Positions 51,628 to 59,342 of a stretch of 64,000 nt of DNA are shown here, piece after piece. The stretch is taken from assembly GCF_000763375.1 (NCBI RefSeq), contig NZ_JPSY01000001.1, positions 1,178,001 through 1,242,000 of the forward strand, written 5' to 3'. Under the pieces are notes generated by a model. It worked only from the letters and a program-made list of their open reading frames with translations, was not told the origin of the DNA and made no database searches. The DNA comes from Microbacterium profundi (lineage in GTDB: Bacteria > Actinomycetota > Actinomycetes > Actinomycetales > Microbacteriaceae). Position 1 is the stretch's first letter; the number at the start of each line of letters is the position of its first letter. The position numbers and the translations under genes are program-made.

Positions 51628-52812
51628 TCAGTCGATCGACTCCGGCCGCGCTCCCAGCCCGACGAACCTTCCGGTGAGGTACGTGAGTCGCGGGTGATCA
51701 CGCAGCATCCGCAGCGGGAACGGCAACGATGCACCCGGTGCACGCGACGCGATCAGCGGGCCCTGCAGCCGTCGCTGCACGAACTGGGTGAGCCGCACCG
51801 GCCAGGTGCGGCGGCGCTGCACGCGGCGCAGGTCCTTCGCCCGTGGCGGGCGCGCGCGCAGCACCGGGCCGAGGATGCGAGCAGCGGCGACAGCATCCTG
51901 AATCGCGAGATTGATGCCGACGCCTCCCGCCGGCGACATCGCGTGCGCGGAGTCGCCGATGCACAGCATCCCCTCGGCGTACCAGCGGCACAGCCGCTCG
52001 AGCCGCACCCGCAGCAGGTGCACGTCGTCGGCCGTGACGGTGGCGACAGCATCCGCCATGCGAGGCGAGATGCGTGCGATGCGTTCGCGCATCTTGACCA
52101 CGTCGCCGTCGGATCCGGTCCAGGTGCCGGCGGGGATCACGTGCGCGATCTGGAAGAAGTCGCCTCGGTCTATCGTGATGATCATGCCGTCGCCCGCCTG
52201 GATGAACGGGTAGACCTCGCCGTCGCGCCTGGTCAGCCGGAACCACAGCACGTCCATGGCGGCGGCGCTGCCGGTCGGAGTCAGACCCGCGGCCGCGCGG
52301 ATGTCGGAGTCGCGGCCGGATGCGTCGACGACGAGGCGTGCGCGGATGGTGACGTCGCCGTCTGGGCCGGATCCGGTGACGCCCGTGATGCGGGTGCTTT
52401 CACGGATGAGCCCGTCGATCCGCGTCGAGCGGAGCAGGCGGAATCCCGGATGCTGCGCCGCTGTGTCTGCGAGCAGGTCGAGGAAGTCCCACTGCGGCAT
52501 GAACGTCATGACCTTGCGGCGAGTGGGCAGTCGGGTGAAGTCGGCGAGGGTGAGCTCGGTGCCTTGCCAGCTCAGGCGCACGCGGGGCATGTCGTCGTGC
52601 GGTCGGGCGAGGAACTCGTCGAGCAGGCCGAGTTCTGCGAGCAGGTCCTGGGTGGAGGGGTGGATGGTGTCGCCGCGGAAGTCACGGAGGAAGTCGGCGT
52701 GCTTCTCGGCGACGGTGACCTCGAGACCCTGGCGCAGTAGCAGGAGCGCCATCATGAGCCCGGCGGGGCCACCGCCGACGATCACGCAGTCTGTGTCGAT
52801 GTGGGTGGTCAT
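51628..52812 (-). CDS. FAD-dependent oxidoreductase (PHBH-like monooxygenase)
   Basis: A 394-residue flavoprotein with the FAD Rossmann motif CVIVGGGPAGLMMALLLLRQ, RLVVDASGRDSDIR (DG-like motif) and CIGDSAHAMSPAGGVGINLA (GD motif). It is of the p-hydroxybenzoate hydroxylase fold, also used by tetracycline-modifying enzymes. The substrate is unknown. ATG 52812 is preceded by no strong ribosome site. It converges with the gene at 51312. Confidence 0.85.
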   Translation of the reverse strand: MTTHIDTDCVIVGGGPAGLMMALLLLRQGLEVTVAEKHADFLRDFRGDTIHPSTQDLLAELGLLDEFLARPHDDMPRVRLSWQGTELTLADFTRLPTRRKVMTFMPQWDFLDLLADTAAQHPGFRLLRSTRIDGLIRESTRITGVTGSGPDGDVTIRARLVVDASGRDSDIRAAAGLTPTGSAAAMDVLWFRLTRRDGEVYPFIQAGDGMIITIDRGDFFQIAHVIPAGTWTGSDGDVVKMRERIARISPRMADAVATVTADDVHLLRVRLERLCRWYAEGMLCIGDSAHAMSPAGGVGINLAIQDAVAAARILGPVLRARPPRAKDLRRVQRRRTWPVRLTQFVQRRLQGPLIASRAPGASLPFPLRMLRDHPRLTYLTGRFVGLGARPESID

Positions 52813-52935
52813 GGGTCAACGATCCCTGGTGCGTGCCAGCTGGTCAATCACCACTTCGCACCTGTTTTCGTGTCGTGAATCACGGTGCGGTGGTGGCGAT
52901 CGAATGGCAGTAGTCATCGCCGTTACGGTTGAAGG

Positions 52936-53766
52936 ATGACGATCATCGCCGCCGCAGACGGCTCCGCCCTGGGCAACCCAGGACCGAATGGCTGGGCCTG
53001 GTACATCGACGACGCGAACTGGGCGGCCGGCGGTTCGCCGCACGGCACCAACAACCAGGGCGAGCTGCAGGCCGTGCTCGAGCTGCTTCGGGCGACGGCC
53101 GGCACCGACGAGCCGCTGCTGATCATGTGCGACAGCAAGTACGTCATCGACTCGATCACCAAGTGGATGCCGGGATGGAAGCGCCGCGGATGGCGCAAGG
53201 CCGACGGCGCCCCTGTGCTCAACCGCGAGCTGATGGAGTCGCTGGATGACGCGATGCACGGCCGCGACGTGAGGTTCGAATGGGTCAAGGGCCACGCAGG
53301 CCACGACCTCAACGAGGCCGCCGACGAGCGCGCGAACGGCGCGGCGAGGGCGTATCAGGCGAAGCAGGAGCCGCGACGCGGGCCCGGGTTCACGATGGCG
53401 ACGGATGCCGGAGCCGCCGTCGCCGCGTCCGCCGCCGTGGCTGCAGGGGCACACCAGCCGGTCCCTGAGCCCGTCGAAGGGCCCGGCACCCCGACCGCAC
53501 ACCCGTCGGTCCCTGAGCCCGTCGAAGGGCCCGGCACCCCGACCGCACACCCGTCGGTCCCTGAGCCCGTCGAAGGGCCCGGCACCCCGATGACGCTGCC
53601 GTTGTGGGCCGAGGCATCCGATCTGCTCGATGGTCTCGACGACGCGGCCGATGTCGCTCCGGTCGAGTTGCACGTCACGCTGTCATCCGCCGAGCTGTCG
53701 CGCCTCCGCTCCCGAGCCGAGGCACAGGGCATCTCGCTGGAAGACGCCCTGCGGCGCCTGATCTGA
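52936..53766 (+). CDS. RNase HI-like protein with repeat-containing C-terminal extension
   Basis: A 276-residue protein. Residues 1-150 are a type I RNase H: D8 (AADGSALGN), E43 (NNQGELQAV), D66 (IMCDSKYVI), H120 (VKGHAGHD) and D130 (EAADERANG) match E. coli D10/E48/D70/H124/D134. It degrades RNA in RNA:DNA hybrids. The next 45 residues hold three near-perfect repeats PSVPEPVEGPGTPTAH, encoded by the dispersed 48-bp unit, then a segment with a ribbon-helix-helix-like end (ELHVTLSSAELSRLRSRAEA). The insert is in frame. Confidence 0.9.
   Translation: MTIIAAADGSALGNPGPNGWAWYIDDANWAAGGSPHGTNNQGELQAVLELLRATAGTDEPLLIMCDSKYVIDSITKWMPGWKRRGWRKADGAPVLNRELMESLDDAMHGRDVRFEWVKGHAGHDLNEAADERANGAARAYQAKQEPRRGPGFTMATDAGAAVAASAAVAAGAHQPVPEPVEGPGTPTAHPSVPEPVEGPGTPTAHPSVPEPVEGPGTPMTLPLWAEASDLLDGLDDAADVAPVELHVTLSSAELSRLRSRAEAQGISLEDALRRLI
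53460..53594. repeat. 48-bp tandem repeat (2.8 copies) inside the RNase H gene
   Basis: Each unit begins GGTCCCTGAGCCCGTCGAAG; copies start at 53460, 53508 and 53556, the last cut after about 38 bases. The core CCCTGAGCCCGTCGAAGGG is a one-base variant of the helicase-gene repeat. In this frame it reads PEPVEGPGTP, so the repeat makes sense in at least two frames (LSLSKG in the helicase). Not CRISPR: units are directly adjacent with no spacers. Confidence 0.92.
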
Positions 53767-53785
53767 CCCTTCGACAGGCTCAGGG
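53767..53785. repeat. Inverted single copy of the CCCTGAGCCTGTCGAAGGG repeat
   Basis: CCCTTCGACAGGCTCAGGG begins immediately after the RNase H stop (53764-53766) in the opposite orientation to the tandem copies inside the gene. It lies between the convergent RNase H and TetR genes and could pair with the upstream copies in mRNA. Confidence 0.9.
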
Positions 53786-53791
53786 ATCGGA

Positions 53792-54457
53792 TCAGATCTC
53801 AGCCGTCAGCCACGCGACCACGACGTCGCCGATCATCGATCGAAAGTGCCCGCGTCGATCCTCTGCGAGCAGGTCGCGATCGAAGAGGTACCCGAAGGTG
53901 TGCTGGTTGGCGACCTGGAAGAAGCAGTACGAGCTGATCAGCAGGTGCACGTCGAGCGCGTCGACGTCTGCCCGCACGCTCCCCTCAGCCCGACCTCTCT
54001 CGAGCACGGTCTCGAGCACGGCGACCGCCGGCTGATTCACTGTGCGCAGGCCATCGAGTCGCTTGATGAACTCGCCGTGGTGGATGTTCTCGATCGACAC
54101 CAGACGGATGAAGTCGGAGTGGTTGCGGTGGTGGTCGTAGGTGAGCTCGGCGATCTGCCGAAGCGCCTCCACCGGTGCGAGGTCGCCCGCGTGGATCGAC
54201 TGCTCCTTCTCGCGGATGCCTCGGTAGGCGTTCTCGAGCACCGCGAGGTAGAGCTGCTCCTTGCCGCCGAAGTAGTAATAGATCATCCGCTTCGTCGTCT
54301 TGGTGCGCTCGGCGATCTCGTCGACGCGCGTACCGGCGTAGCCGGATTCGGCGAAGGCCCCGGTGGCGACTTCGAGCAACTCGGCGCGGGTCCGCTCTGC
54401 ATCGCGCTTTCGCACGACCGGTTCGCTCACTCTGTCCACCCACACATCATGCCCCAC
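53792..54457 (-). CDS. TetR-family regulator of the quinate/shikimate operon (probable)
   Basis: A 221-residue regulator. The N-terminal helix-turn-helix reads ELLEVATGAFAESGYAGTRV, DEIAERTKTTKRMIYYYFGG (about residues 26-65). The C-terminal half is a helical ligand domain (YDHHRNHSDFIRLVSIENIH). GTG 54457 overlaps the phosphotriesterase-like stop by 11 bases; a later GTG is possible. As the last gene of the operon it is the best candidate to bind the two palindromes at 59271-59290 and 59316-59335. Confidence 0.88.
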   Translation of the reverse strand: MGHDVWVDRVSEPVVRKRDAERTRAELLEVATGAFAESGYAGTRVDEIAERTKTTKRMIYYYFGGKEQLYLAVLENAYRGIREKEQSIHAGDLAPVEALRQIAELTYDHHRNHSDFIRLVSIENIHHGEFIKRLDGLRTVNQPAVAVLETVLERGRAEGSVRADVDALDVHLLISSYCFFQVANQHTFGYLFDRDLLAEDRRGHFRSMIGDVVVAWLTAEI

Positions 54458-55421
54458 CCGCCAGCACTCGCCGCGGATTCACCACCATCAGCTGATGCGC
54501 AGTGGCATCGTCCAGGCCGGCTGCGCGCAGCTGCGGCAGCACGCTGTCGAACAGGTGGCCCATGTGCCAGTTCGGCACGTGAGCGGCTCGCCACGAGGGC
54601 GGCGTGACCCGGCTGAACACAGCAGCGTCATGCGACAGCACGAGGCGATCCACGTAGCCGGCGTCGAGCAGGGCGAGCAGCATCCGGATGCGATCGGCAT
54701 CACGGCCGACGTGGTCCATGCCGAAACGATCGAAGCCCAGGTAGGAACCTCGGTCCGCGAGCCCGCGGAGATACGACAGGTCGAGCGAGTCACCGCTGTG
54801 CCCGATCACGACGCGATCGAGCGGCACGCCCAGCCGCTCGAGTTCGTCCTGCTGGGCGATGCCGCCGCGGGCCGCGGCATCCGAATGCGTCGTGATCGGC
54901 ACATCCGTGCGCAGGTGCGCCGTGGCGGCCGCCGTGAACACGCGCTCGACATCGGGGGTCAGCCCCGAGCCGTCCGAGGCGATCTTGATCATCCCCGCGC
55001 GCACCTGTGTGCCGGCGATCCCGCGCTCGATGTCTCCGATGAAGAGGTCGACGAGCGGGTCGGGGCCGTCGACGACGAGCCCCGGCCCGTTGAGCCGGAA
55101 GTACGGCGGCAGCACGGATGCCGCGTAGCATCCGGTCGCCGCGACGATCTGCACCGGCACCCGGGCCGCCACCTCGGCGACCCGTCGCACGTCCCGGCCG
55201 AGGCCGATCACTGTGAGGTCGACCACGGTACGAACACCGCGCTCGTGCAGCGAAGAGAGGGTCTGCACGGCGCGTTCGATGCACGCCTGCTCATCCCATT
55301 CCGGATGAGGCATATTGACGTCGAGCTCAGGGTCGGTGACGAAGACGTGCTCGTGGATCAGGGTGATCCCGAGCTCGTCGCCGTCGACCGGACCCGAGAA
55401 CGTCGGAACCGAACGCGCCAT
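54447..55421 (-). CDS. Phosphotriesterase-family (PHP/lactonase-like) hydrolase
   Basis: A 324-residue amidohydrolase-superfamily enzyme of the PTE group: TLIHEHVFV (HxH), the carbamylated Lys position in GMIKIASDGSG, THSDAAARGG, VIGHSGDS and LSHDAAVFS (Asp). Members are lactonases or phosphotriesterases; in a quinate/shikimate operon a lactonase for quinate lactone or a related ester is plausible but unproven. It lies nine bases after dctP and overlaps the TetR gene. Confidence 0.82.
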   Translation of the reverse strand: MARSVPTFSGPVDGDELGITLIHEHVFVTDPELDVNMPHPEWDEQACIERAVQTLSSLHERGVRTVVDLTVIGLGRDVRRVAEVAARVPVQIVAATGCYAASVLPPYFRLNGPGLVVDGPDPLVDLFIGDIERGIAGTQVRAGMIKIASDGSGLTPDVERVFTAAATAHLRTDVPITTHSDAAARGGIAQQDELERLGVPLDRVVIGHSGDSLDLSYLRGLADRGSYLGFDRFGMDHVGRDADRIRMLLALLDAGYVDRLVLSHDAAVFSRVTPPSWRAAHVPNWHMGHLFDSVLPQLRAAGLDDATAHQLMVVNPRRVLAGGA

Positions 55422-55430
55422 GCAGTCAGC

Positions 55431-56465
55431 TCACTTCGAGGTCGAGCGGATGGCCTCGTACACCGCGAGCGAGTCGCCCGTGAACGTGCTGGAGAGGTAC
55501 TCCTCCGCCTTCTCGCTGAAGGCGTCGCGGTCGACGTCCTCGATGACCTCCCACTCGCCGCCGCTGCGCCACTCCTCGAGCACCGCTTCCTCTTCTTCGA
55601 TGACACACGCGGTGACCTCGGTGACGGCCTCCTCCGTCGCGGCGGTCAGGGTCTCCTGCTGCTCGTCACTGAGCTCGTTCCAGATCGGGCCCATGATGAC
55701 GAGGTTGGTGTTCAGTTGGTGCGAGCTCAGGCTGACGTAGTCCTGCACCTCTTTGAGGTTCGAGGCCACGATGTTGGTGATCGGGTTCTCCTGACCGTCG
55801 ACCGTGCCCTGCTGCAGGGCGAGGTAGAGCTCCTCGTATGCGACCTCGGTCGCGGTCGCGCCGAGGGCCTTGGCGTTCATGAGGAACTGCGGGGATCCGG
55901 GGAAGCGCATGCGCAGTCCCTCGAGATCCTCCGGCGTGCGGATGGCGGTGTTCGCGGTGAACTGGCGGGCCCCGGCCGACCAGGCACCGAGGGTGTGCAC
56001 GCCGGACTCCTCTTCGAACGCCTCGGTGACCGTGTCTGAGGCATCGCTGGCCATGAAGGCTGCGAGGTGATCGGCGTCGTCGAACGCATAGGCCGCATCG
56101 AGCACGCTGATCGGCTCGTAGACGGCACCGAGCGCGGACGCGCCCTGGATGTCGATGTCGATGTCGCCCGAGGCGACGGAAGCGATGCGATCGGCGTCGC
56201 CTCCGAGCTGACTGGACGGGAAGATCTCGATCTCCAGTCCGACATCGGCGGCGGCGACCTCGTCGGCGATCACCTGCGCACCGCAGCGGTGCTGCGGCTG
56301 GTCTTCGTTGTAGCTGTGGGCGAGCGTGAGCTTCTGCGTCGCCCCGGCGTCTCCGCTGTCGCCGGTGGTGGCGTCGCCTCCGGCGCCGGAGCAGGCGACC
56401 AGCATCATCGCTGGTGCGGCGGCAAGGGCGATCCACATCGTTCGCCGCGTGCGTCGTGCGTTCAT
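55431..56465 (-). CDS. dctP: TRAP-transporter solute-binding lipoprotein (DctP family)
   Basis: A 344-residue protein. The N-terminus RRTRRTMWIALAAAPAMMLV followed by AC gives a signal peptide with a lipobox (LVAC), so it is a lipoprotein. The DctP fold features KLTLAHSYNEDQPQHRCGAQ, GEYDIDIQGASALG (printed DIDIDIQGASALG), LEGLRMRFPGSPQFLMNAKA and LQQGTVDGQENPI, with the ligand-binding Arg and the conserved Asn. It overlaps aroE by four bases. It binds an acid, probably quinate or shikimate given its neighbours, for uptake. Confidence 0.9.
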   Translation of the reverse strand: MNARRTRRTMWIALAAAPAMMLVACSGAGGDATTGDSGDAGATQKLTLAHSYNEDQPQHRCGAQVIADEVAAADVGLEIEIFPSSQLGGDADRIASVASGDIDIDIQGASALGAVYEPISVLDAAYAFDDADHLAAFMASDASDTVTEAFEEESGVHTLGAWSAGARQFTANTAIRTPEDLEGLRMRFPGSPQFLMNAKALGATATEVAYEELYLALQQGTVDGQENPITNIVASNLKEVQDYVSLSSHQLNTNLVIMGPIWNELSDEQQETLTAATEEAVTEVTACVIEEEEAVLEEWRSGGEWEVIEDVDRDAFSEKAEEYLSSTFTGDSLAVYEAIRSTSK

Positions 56466-57415
56466 CGATTCTCTCCTCTTTCTGGTGCTGTTTCGGGTGT
56501 TGCGTCTGGTGATGTCGGGTGGGGCGTCGTGGTCGCCTCCGCGGCGACAAGATCGTCGAGATCGTCGAGCATCGCTCTGCGGTCGGCGCGCTGCCCCGTG
56601 AAGATCTCGAAGGCGTCGGCGGCCTGGTGCATCGCCATGCCGAGTCCCGACATGGTGCGGATGCCGCGGGCGCGAGCCGCCTGCAGCAATGCGGTGTCCG
56701 CCGGTCGGTAGACGATGTCGGCGACGCGGATGCCGTCGGGCAGCATCGCGCTCTCGAACGGGGTGCCGGGGTGCGCGGCCATGCCCACCGGTGTCGCGTT
56801 GACGATCAGGTCGGTGTCGGCGATGAGGCCTGGCAGCTCGTCGATGTCGGCCGCGCGCACTTCCGCGGTGGTCAGCTCGCGCACCTGACCGGCGAGCAGG
56901 TCGGCGCGCTCTCGCACCTGGTCGATGAGCACGAGCTCCGCGATCGGATGCTGCGCCAGCGCCGTGGCGACGGCAGAGCCCGCGCCTCCCGTGCCGAACA
57001 GCACGACCCGTCGCAGTCGCTCGTCGCCGAAGGCGTCTTTCAGAGCGGCCGCGAAGCCTGTGACGTCGGTGTTGTGGCCGATGGCACCGGCATCCGTGAA
57101 CACGACCGTGTTCACCGCGCCCACGGCACGCGCGCTGTCACTGAGCCCGTCGAGCAGCGGGATGATCGCCTGCTTGACGGGATGTGTGATGTTCAAGCCG
57201 TTGAATCCCAGCCGACGTGCGGAGGCGAGCAGGGTGCGCAGCGAAGCGGTCGTGCCTTCTTCCGGGGCGAGATCGATCGTGCGGTACACGTAGTGCATCC
57301 CGTGCCTGGCACCCTCGAATTCGTGCATCGGCGGCGTGAGCGATGGCGTGACACCCTCGCCGATCAGGCCGATCAGCACGGCCGGCCGGCGTACGAGCGC
57401 AGTGGCGAGCGTCAC
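56462..57415 (-). CDS. Quinate/shikimate dehydrogenase (AroE-like)
   Basis: A 317-residue AroE-family dehydrogenase. Substrate residues are seen in IGEGVTPSLTPPMHE and the NITHPVK motif (catalytic Lys). The cofactor loop is VLFGTGGAGSAVATAL, then VNATPVGM. GTG 57415 overlaps the DctM stop (GTGA). Its place with a transporter and a dehydroshikimate dehydratase points to catabolic oxidation of quinate or shikimate to 3-dehydro acid rather than aromatic biosynthesis. NAD versus NADP preference is not shown. Confidence 0.88.
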   Translation of the reverse strand: MTLATALVRRPAVLIGLIGEGVTPSLTPPMHEFEGARHGMHYVYRTIDLAPEEGTTASLRTLLASARRLGFNGLNITHPVKQAIIPLLDGLSDSARAVGAVNTVVFTDAGAIGHNTDVTGFAAALKDAFGDERLRRVVLFGTGGAGSAVATALAQHPIAELVLIDQVRERADLLAGQVRELTTAEVRAADIDELPGLIADTDLIVNATPVGMAAHPGTPFESAMLPDGIRVADIVYRPADTALLQAARARGIRTMSGLGMAMHQAADAFEIFTGQRADRRAMLDDLDDLVAAEATTTPHPTSPDATPETAPERGENR

Positions 57416-58686
57416 AGTCCCAGCACCCCCGGCAGCCACATCACGGCGCTCGGGAACGCGATAATGAGCACGCAGATCACGAGCAGCGGGATGATGAACG
57501 GCAGCGAACCGCGGAACACCTCTCCGATGCGGGTCTTCGACACCGCCGCCGTCACAAACAGCACGGTTCCCACCGGTGGCGTGAGGAGGCCGATCATGAG
57601 CGAGAGGATCATGAGCACGCCGAGCACGATCGGGTCGACGCCGATCGTGTTCCCGATCGGAAGGATGATCGGCACGGTCAGCACGAGGATCGCGGTCGCG
57701 TCGATCACGGTCCCGAGGATCAGCATGAGCACGGCGACGAGGATCAGGAAGACGGTCGGGCTATCGCTGATCGCGAACACCAGCTCGGTGAGCATCTGCG
57801 GCAGACGCTCCTTGGCGAGGATGTAGCCCAGCAGCGATGCCGAGGCGACGATGATCATGATCGACGCTGTCGTCGTCACGGTCTCGGTGAGCGCCTTGAT
57901 GAAGCTCTTCATGCTCAGCGAGCGCTGCAGCAGCCCGACGAGGATGATGTAGACGACTCCGACCGCTGCGGCTTCGGTGGGAGTGAAGAATCCACCGAGG
58001 ATTCCGCCGAGGATGATGATCGGTGCGATGAGCGGCAGCAATACGCCCTTGGTCGACGCCACCAGTTCCGCGCGATCGAATCGCCCCTTCTTCACGTTGG
58101 GCATGCGCTTCACGAGCACCCACACCACGATGCACAGGCCGAGGGCCATGAGCAGGGCGGGGATGACGGATGCTGCGAACAGCGCTCCGGTGGAGACAGC
58201 GGCGAGTCCGGCATAGATCACGGCGGGAATGCTCGGCGGCATGACGGGCGCGATGAGCGCGGAGGTCGCGGAGATCCCGGTGGCGAAGCGGCGGCCGTAG
58301 CCGGCGCGGATCATGGCGGGGATCTGCACCTTGCCGAGTGCTGCGGCATCGGCGACGGCCGACCCGCTCATCCAGGCGAAACCGACGCTGGTGCCGATGG
58401 TCACGTAGCCGAGGTTGCCGCGGATGTTCGCGAGCCCGGCCTGGGCGAATCGGAACAGCCGGTCGGCGATCCCGGCGTGGTTGGCGAGCGCACCGAGGAA
58501 GATGAACAGCGGCACGGCGAGCAGCGGGAAGCTGCTGGCGGCGTTGGTCACCGTGCGCAGGGCCATGCCGAGGGACTGACCCTCCATGGCCATGTACACC
58601 AGCGACGGTCCGAGGAAGGCGAACGGCACCGGCACACGCAGTGCCAGCAGGAGGGCGATCGCAAGAGCGAGGAGTATCAGAGTCAC
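57412..58686 (-). CDS. dctM: TRAP-transporter large permease (DctM family)
   Basis: A 424-residue integral membrane protein with about twelve hydrophobic segments. GTG 58686 (VTLILLALAIALLLALRVPV) overlaps the DctQ stop in the same GTGA pattern as the other genes. A longer frame reaching 59289 lies in dctQ and the promoter and is rejected. Family signatures include the GFAWMSGSAVADAAALGKVQ and PPSIPAVIYA segments and TPPVGTVLFVTAAV. With DctQ and DctP it imports an organic acid with sodium ions. Confidence 0.92.
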   Translation of the reverse strand: MTLILLALAIALLLALRVPVPFAFLGPSLVYMAMEGQSLGMALRTVTNAASSFPLLAVPLFIFLGALANHAGIADRLFRFAQAGLANIRGNLGYVTIGTSVGFAWMSGSAVADAAALGKVQIPAMIRAGYGRRFATGISATSALIAPVMPPSIPAVIYAGLAAVSTGALFAASVIPALLMALGLCIVVWVLVKRMPNVKKGRFDRAELVASTKGVLLPLIAPIIILGGILGGFFTPTEAAAVGVVYIILVGLLQRSLSMKSFIKALTETVTTTASIMIIVASASLLGYILAKERLPQMLTELVFAISDSPTVFLILVAVLMLILGTVIDATAILVLTVPIILPIGNTIGVDPIVLGVLMILSLMIGLLTPPVGTVLFVTAAVSKTRIGEVFRGSLPFIIPLLVICVLIIAFPSAVMWLPGVLGL

Positions 58687-59231
58687 AGTCCTGCCACCTC
58701 GACCTGGTCTTCTTCGATGTCGGCGGCTCTCGGGCCGTGCAGCGCGACGTCTGCGGCGGACAGCAGAGCGCGGATCGTCGTGCTCACGGTGCCGATCAAC
58801 ACCGGGATGTAGACCCATGACATCGGCAGACGCAGCACGGGAGACTTCACGATCCCCTGCGTGGAGATGAGCGCCCAGGCTTCGAGCGACAGGCCGATGC
58901 CTGCAGCGGCGACCACCAGCAGCGCGAACACCTGGATGATGCGCACGATCATCGGGTTGCGGATCGAGTCGGCGAGCTCGAGGGCGATGTGCCCGTTGCT
59001 CGTGACGAGGATGCCCATCGCGGCGAAGGTCGCCCAGAGCAGCGCGAAGCGGGCGAGTTCGCCGGTCCACGCGAGGCTCTCGAACGGCAGGTAGCGCTGC
59101 AGCGCCTGGTAGAAGACCAGGACGAGGATCATCATCACGGCGACCGCGCCGATGGTGACCTCGATCACGGTGATGATGCGGGCCAGCCGGCGCAGGATGC
59201 CGGTGGCGGGAGGTTGCTCTTGTGGGGTCAC
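58683..59231 (-). CDS. dctQ: TRAP-transporter small permease (DctQ family)
   Basis: About 182 residues from GTG 59231 (VTPQEQPPATGILRR). Four hydrophobic segments (near RIITVIEVTIGAVAVMMILV, LLWATFAAMGILV, IIQVFALLVVAAAGIGLSLE, WVYIPVLIGTVSTTIR) are typical of DctQ. Its stop overlaps the DctM start. Longer upstream frames read into the operator region and are not used. First gene of the minus-strand operon. Confidence 0.85.
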   Translation of the reverse strand: MTPQEQPPATGILRRLARIITVIEVTIGAVAVMMILVLVFYQALQRYLPFESLAWTGELARFALLWATFAAMGILVTSNGHIALELADSIRNPMIVRIIQVFALLVVAAAGIGLSLEAWALISTQGIVKSPVLRLPMSWVYIPVLIGTVSTTIRALLSAADVALHGPRAADIEEDQVEVAGL

Positions 59232-59342
59232 GAGACGCCTTTGTGCTCGGTGGATCGGGTACTGAAGACGAATGTACTGGTTGGTACATTGATTCGGCAA
59301 CACCTCTGGGAAATTAATGTACAAACTGGTACGTTCACTGCC
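59232..59342. promoter_or_regulatory. Divergent control region with two 20-bp operators
   Basis: AATGTACTGGTTGGTACATT (59271-59290) and AATGTACAAACTGGTACGTT (59316-59335) share the pattern AATGTAC-N6-GTACRTT, 45 bases apart centre to centre. They flank the divergent starts of dctQ and the dehydratase, so one regulator could control both. The TetR gene at the operon end is the natural candidate. Confidence 0.7.

Noticed and set aside
51034..52740. 568-codon plus-strand frame across the VOC and monooxygenase genes
   Set aside because: Spans two real genes on both strands, low-complexity Arg/Ala composition, no family features.
53460..53594. Possible CRISPR array
   Set aside because: Units are directly adjacent, only 2.8 copies, translated in frame, and the core is a dispersed repeat.
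54363..56039. 558-codon plus-strand frame opposite the phosphotriesterase-like and dctP genes
   Set aside because: Antisense shadow without motifs.
57412..59289. 625-residue version of DctM
   Set aside because: The first 200 residues come from the dctQ coding strand in another frame; GTG 58686 overlaps the DctQ stop and gives the normal size.
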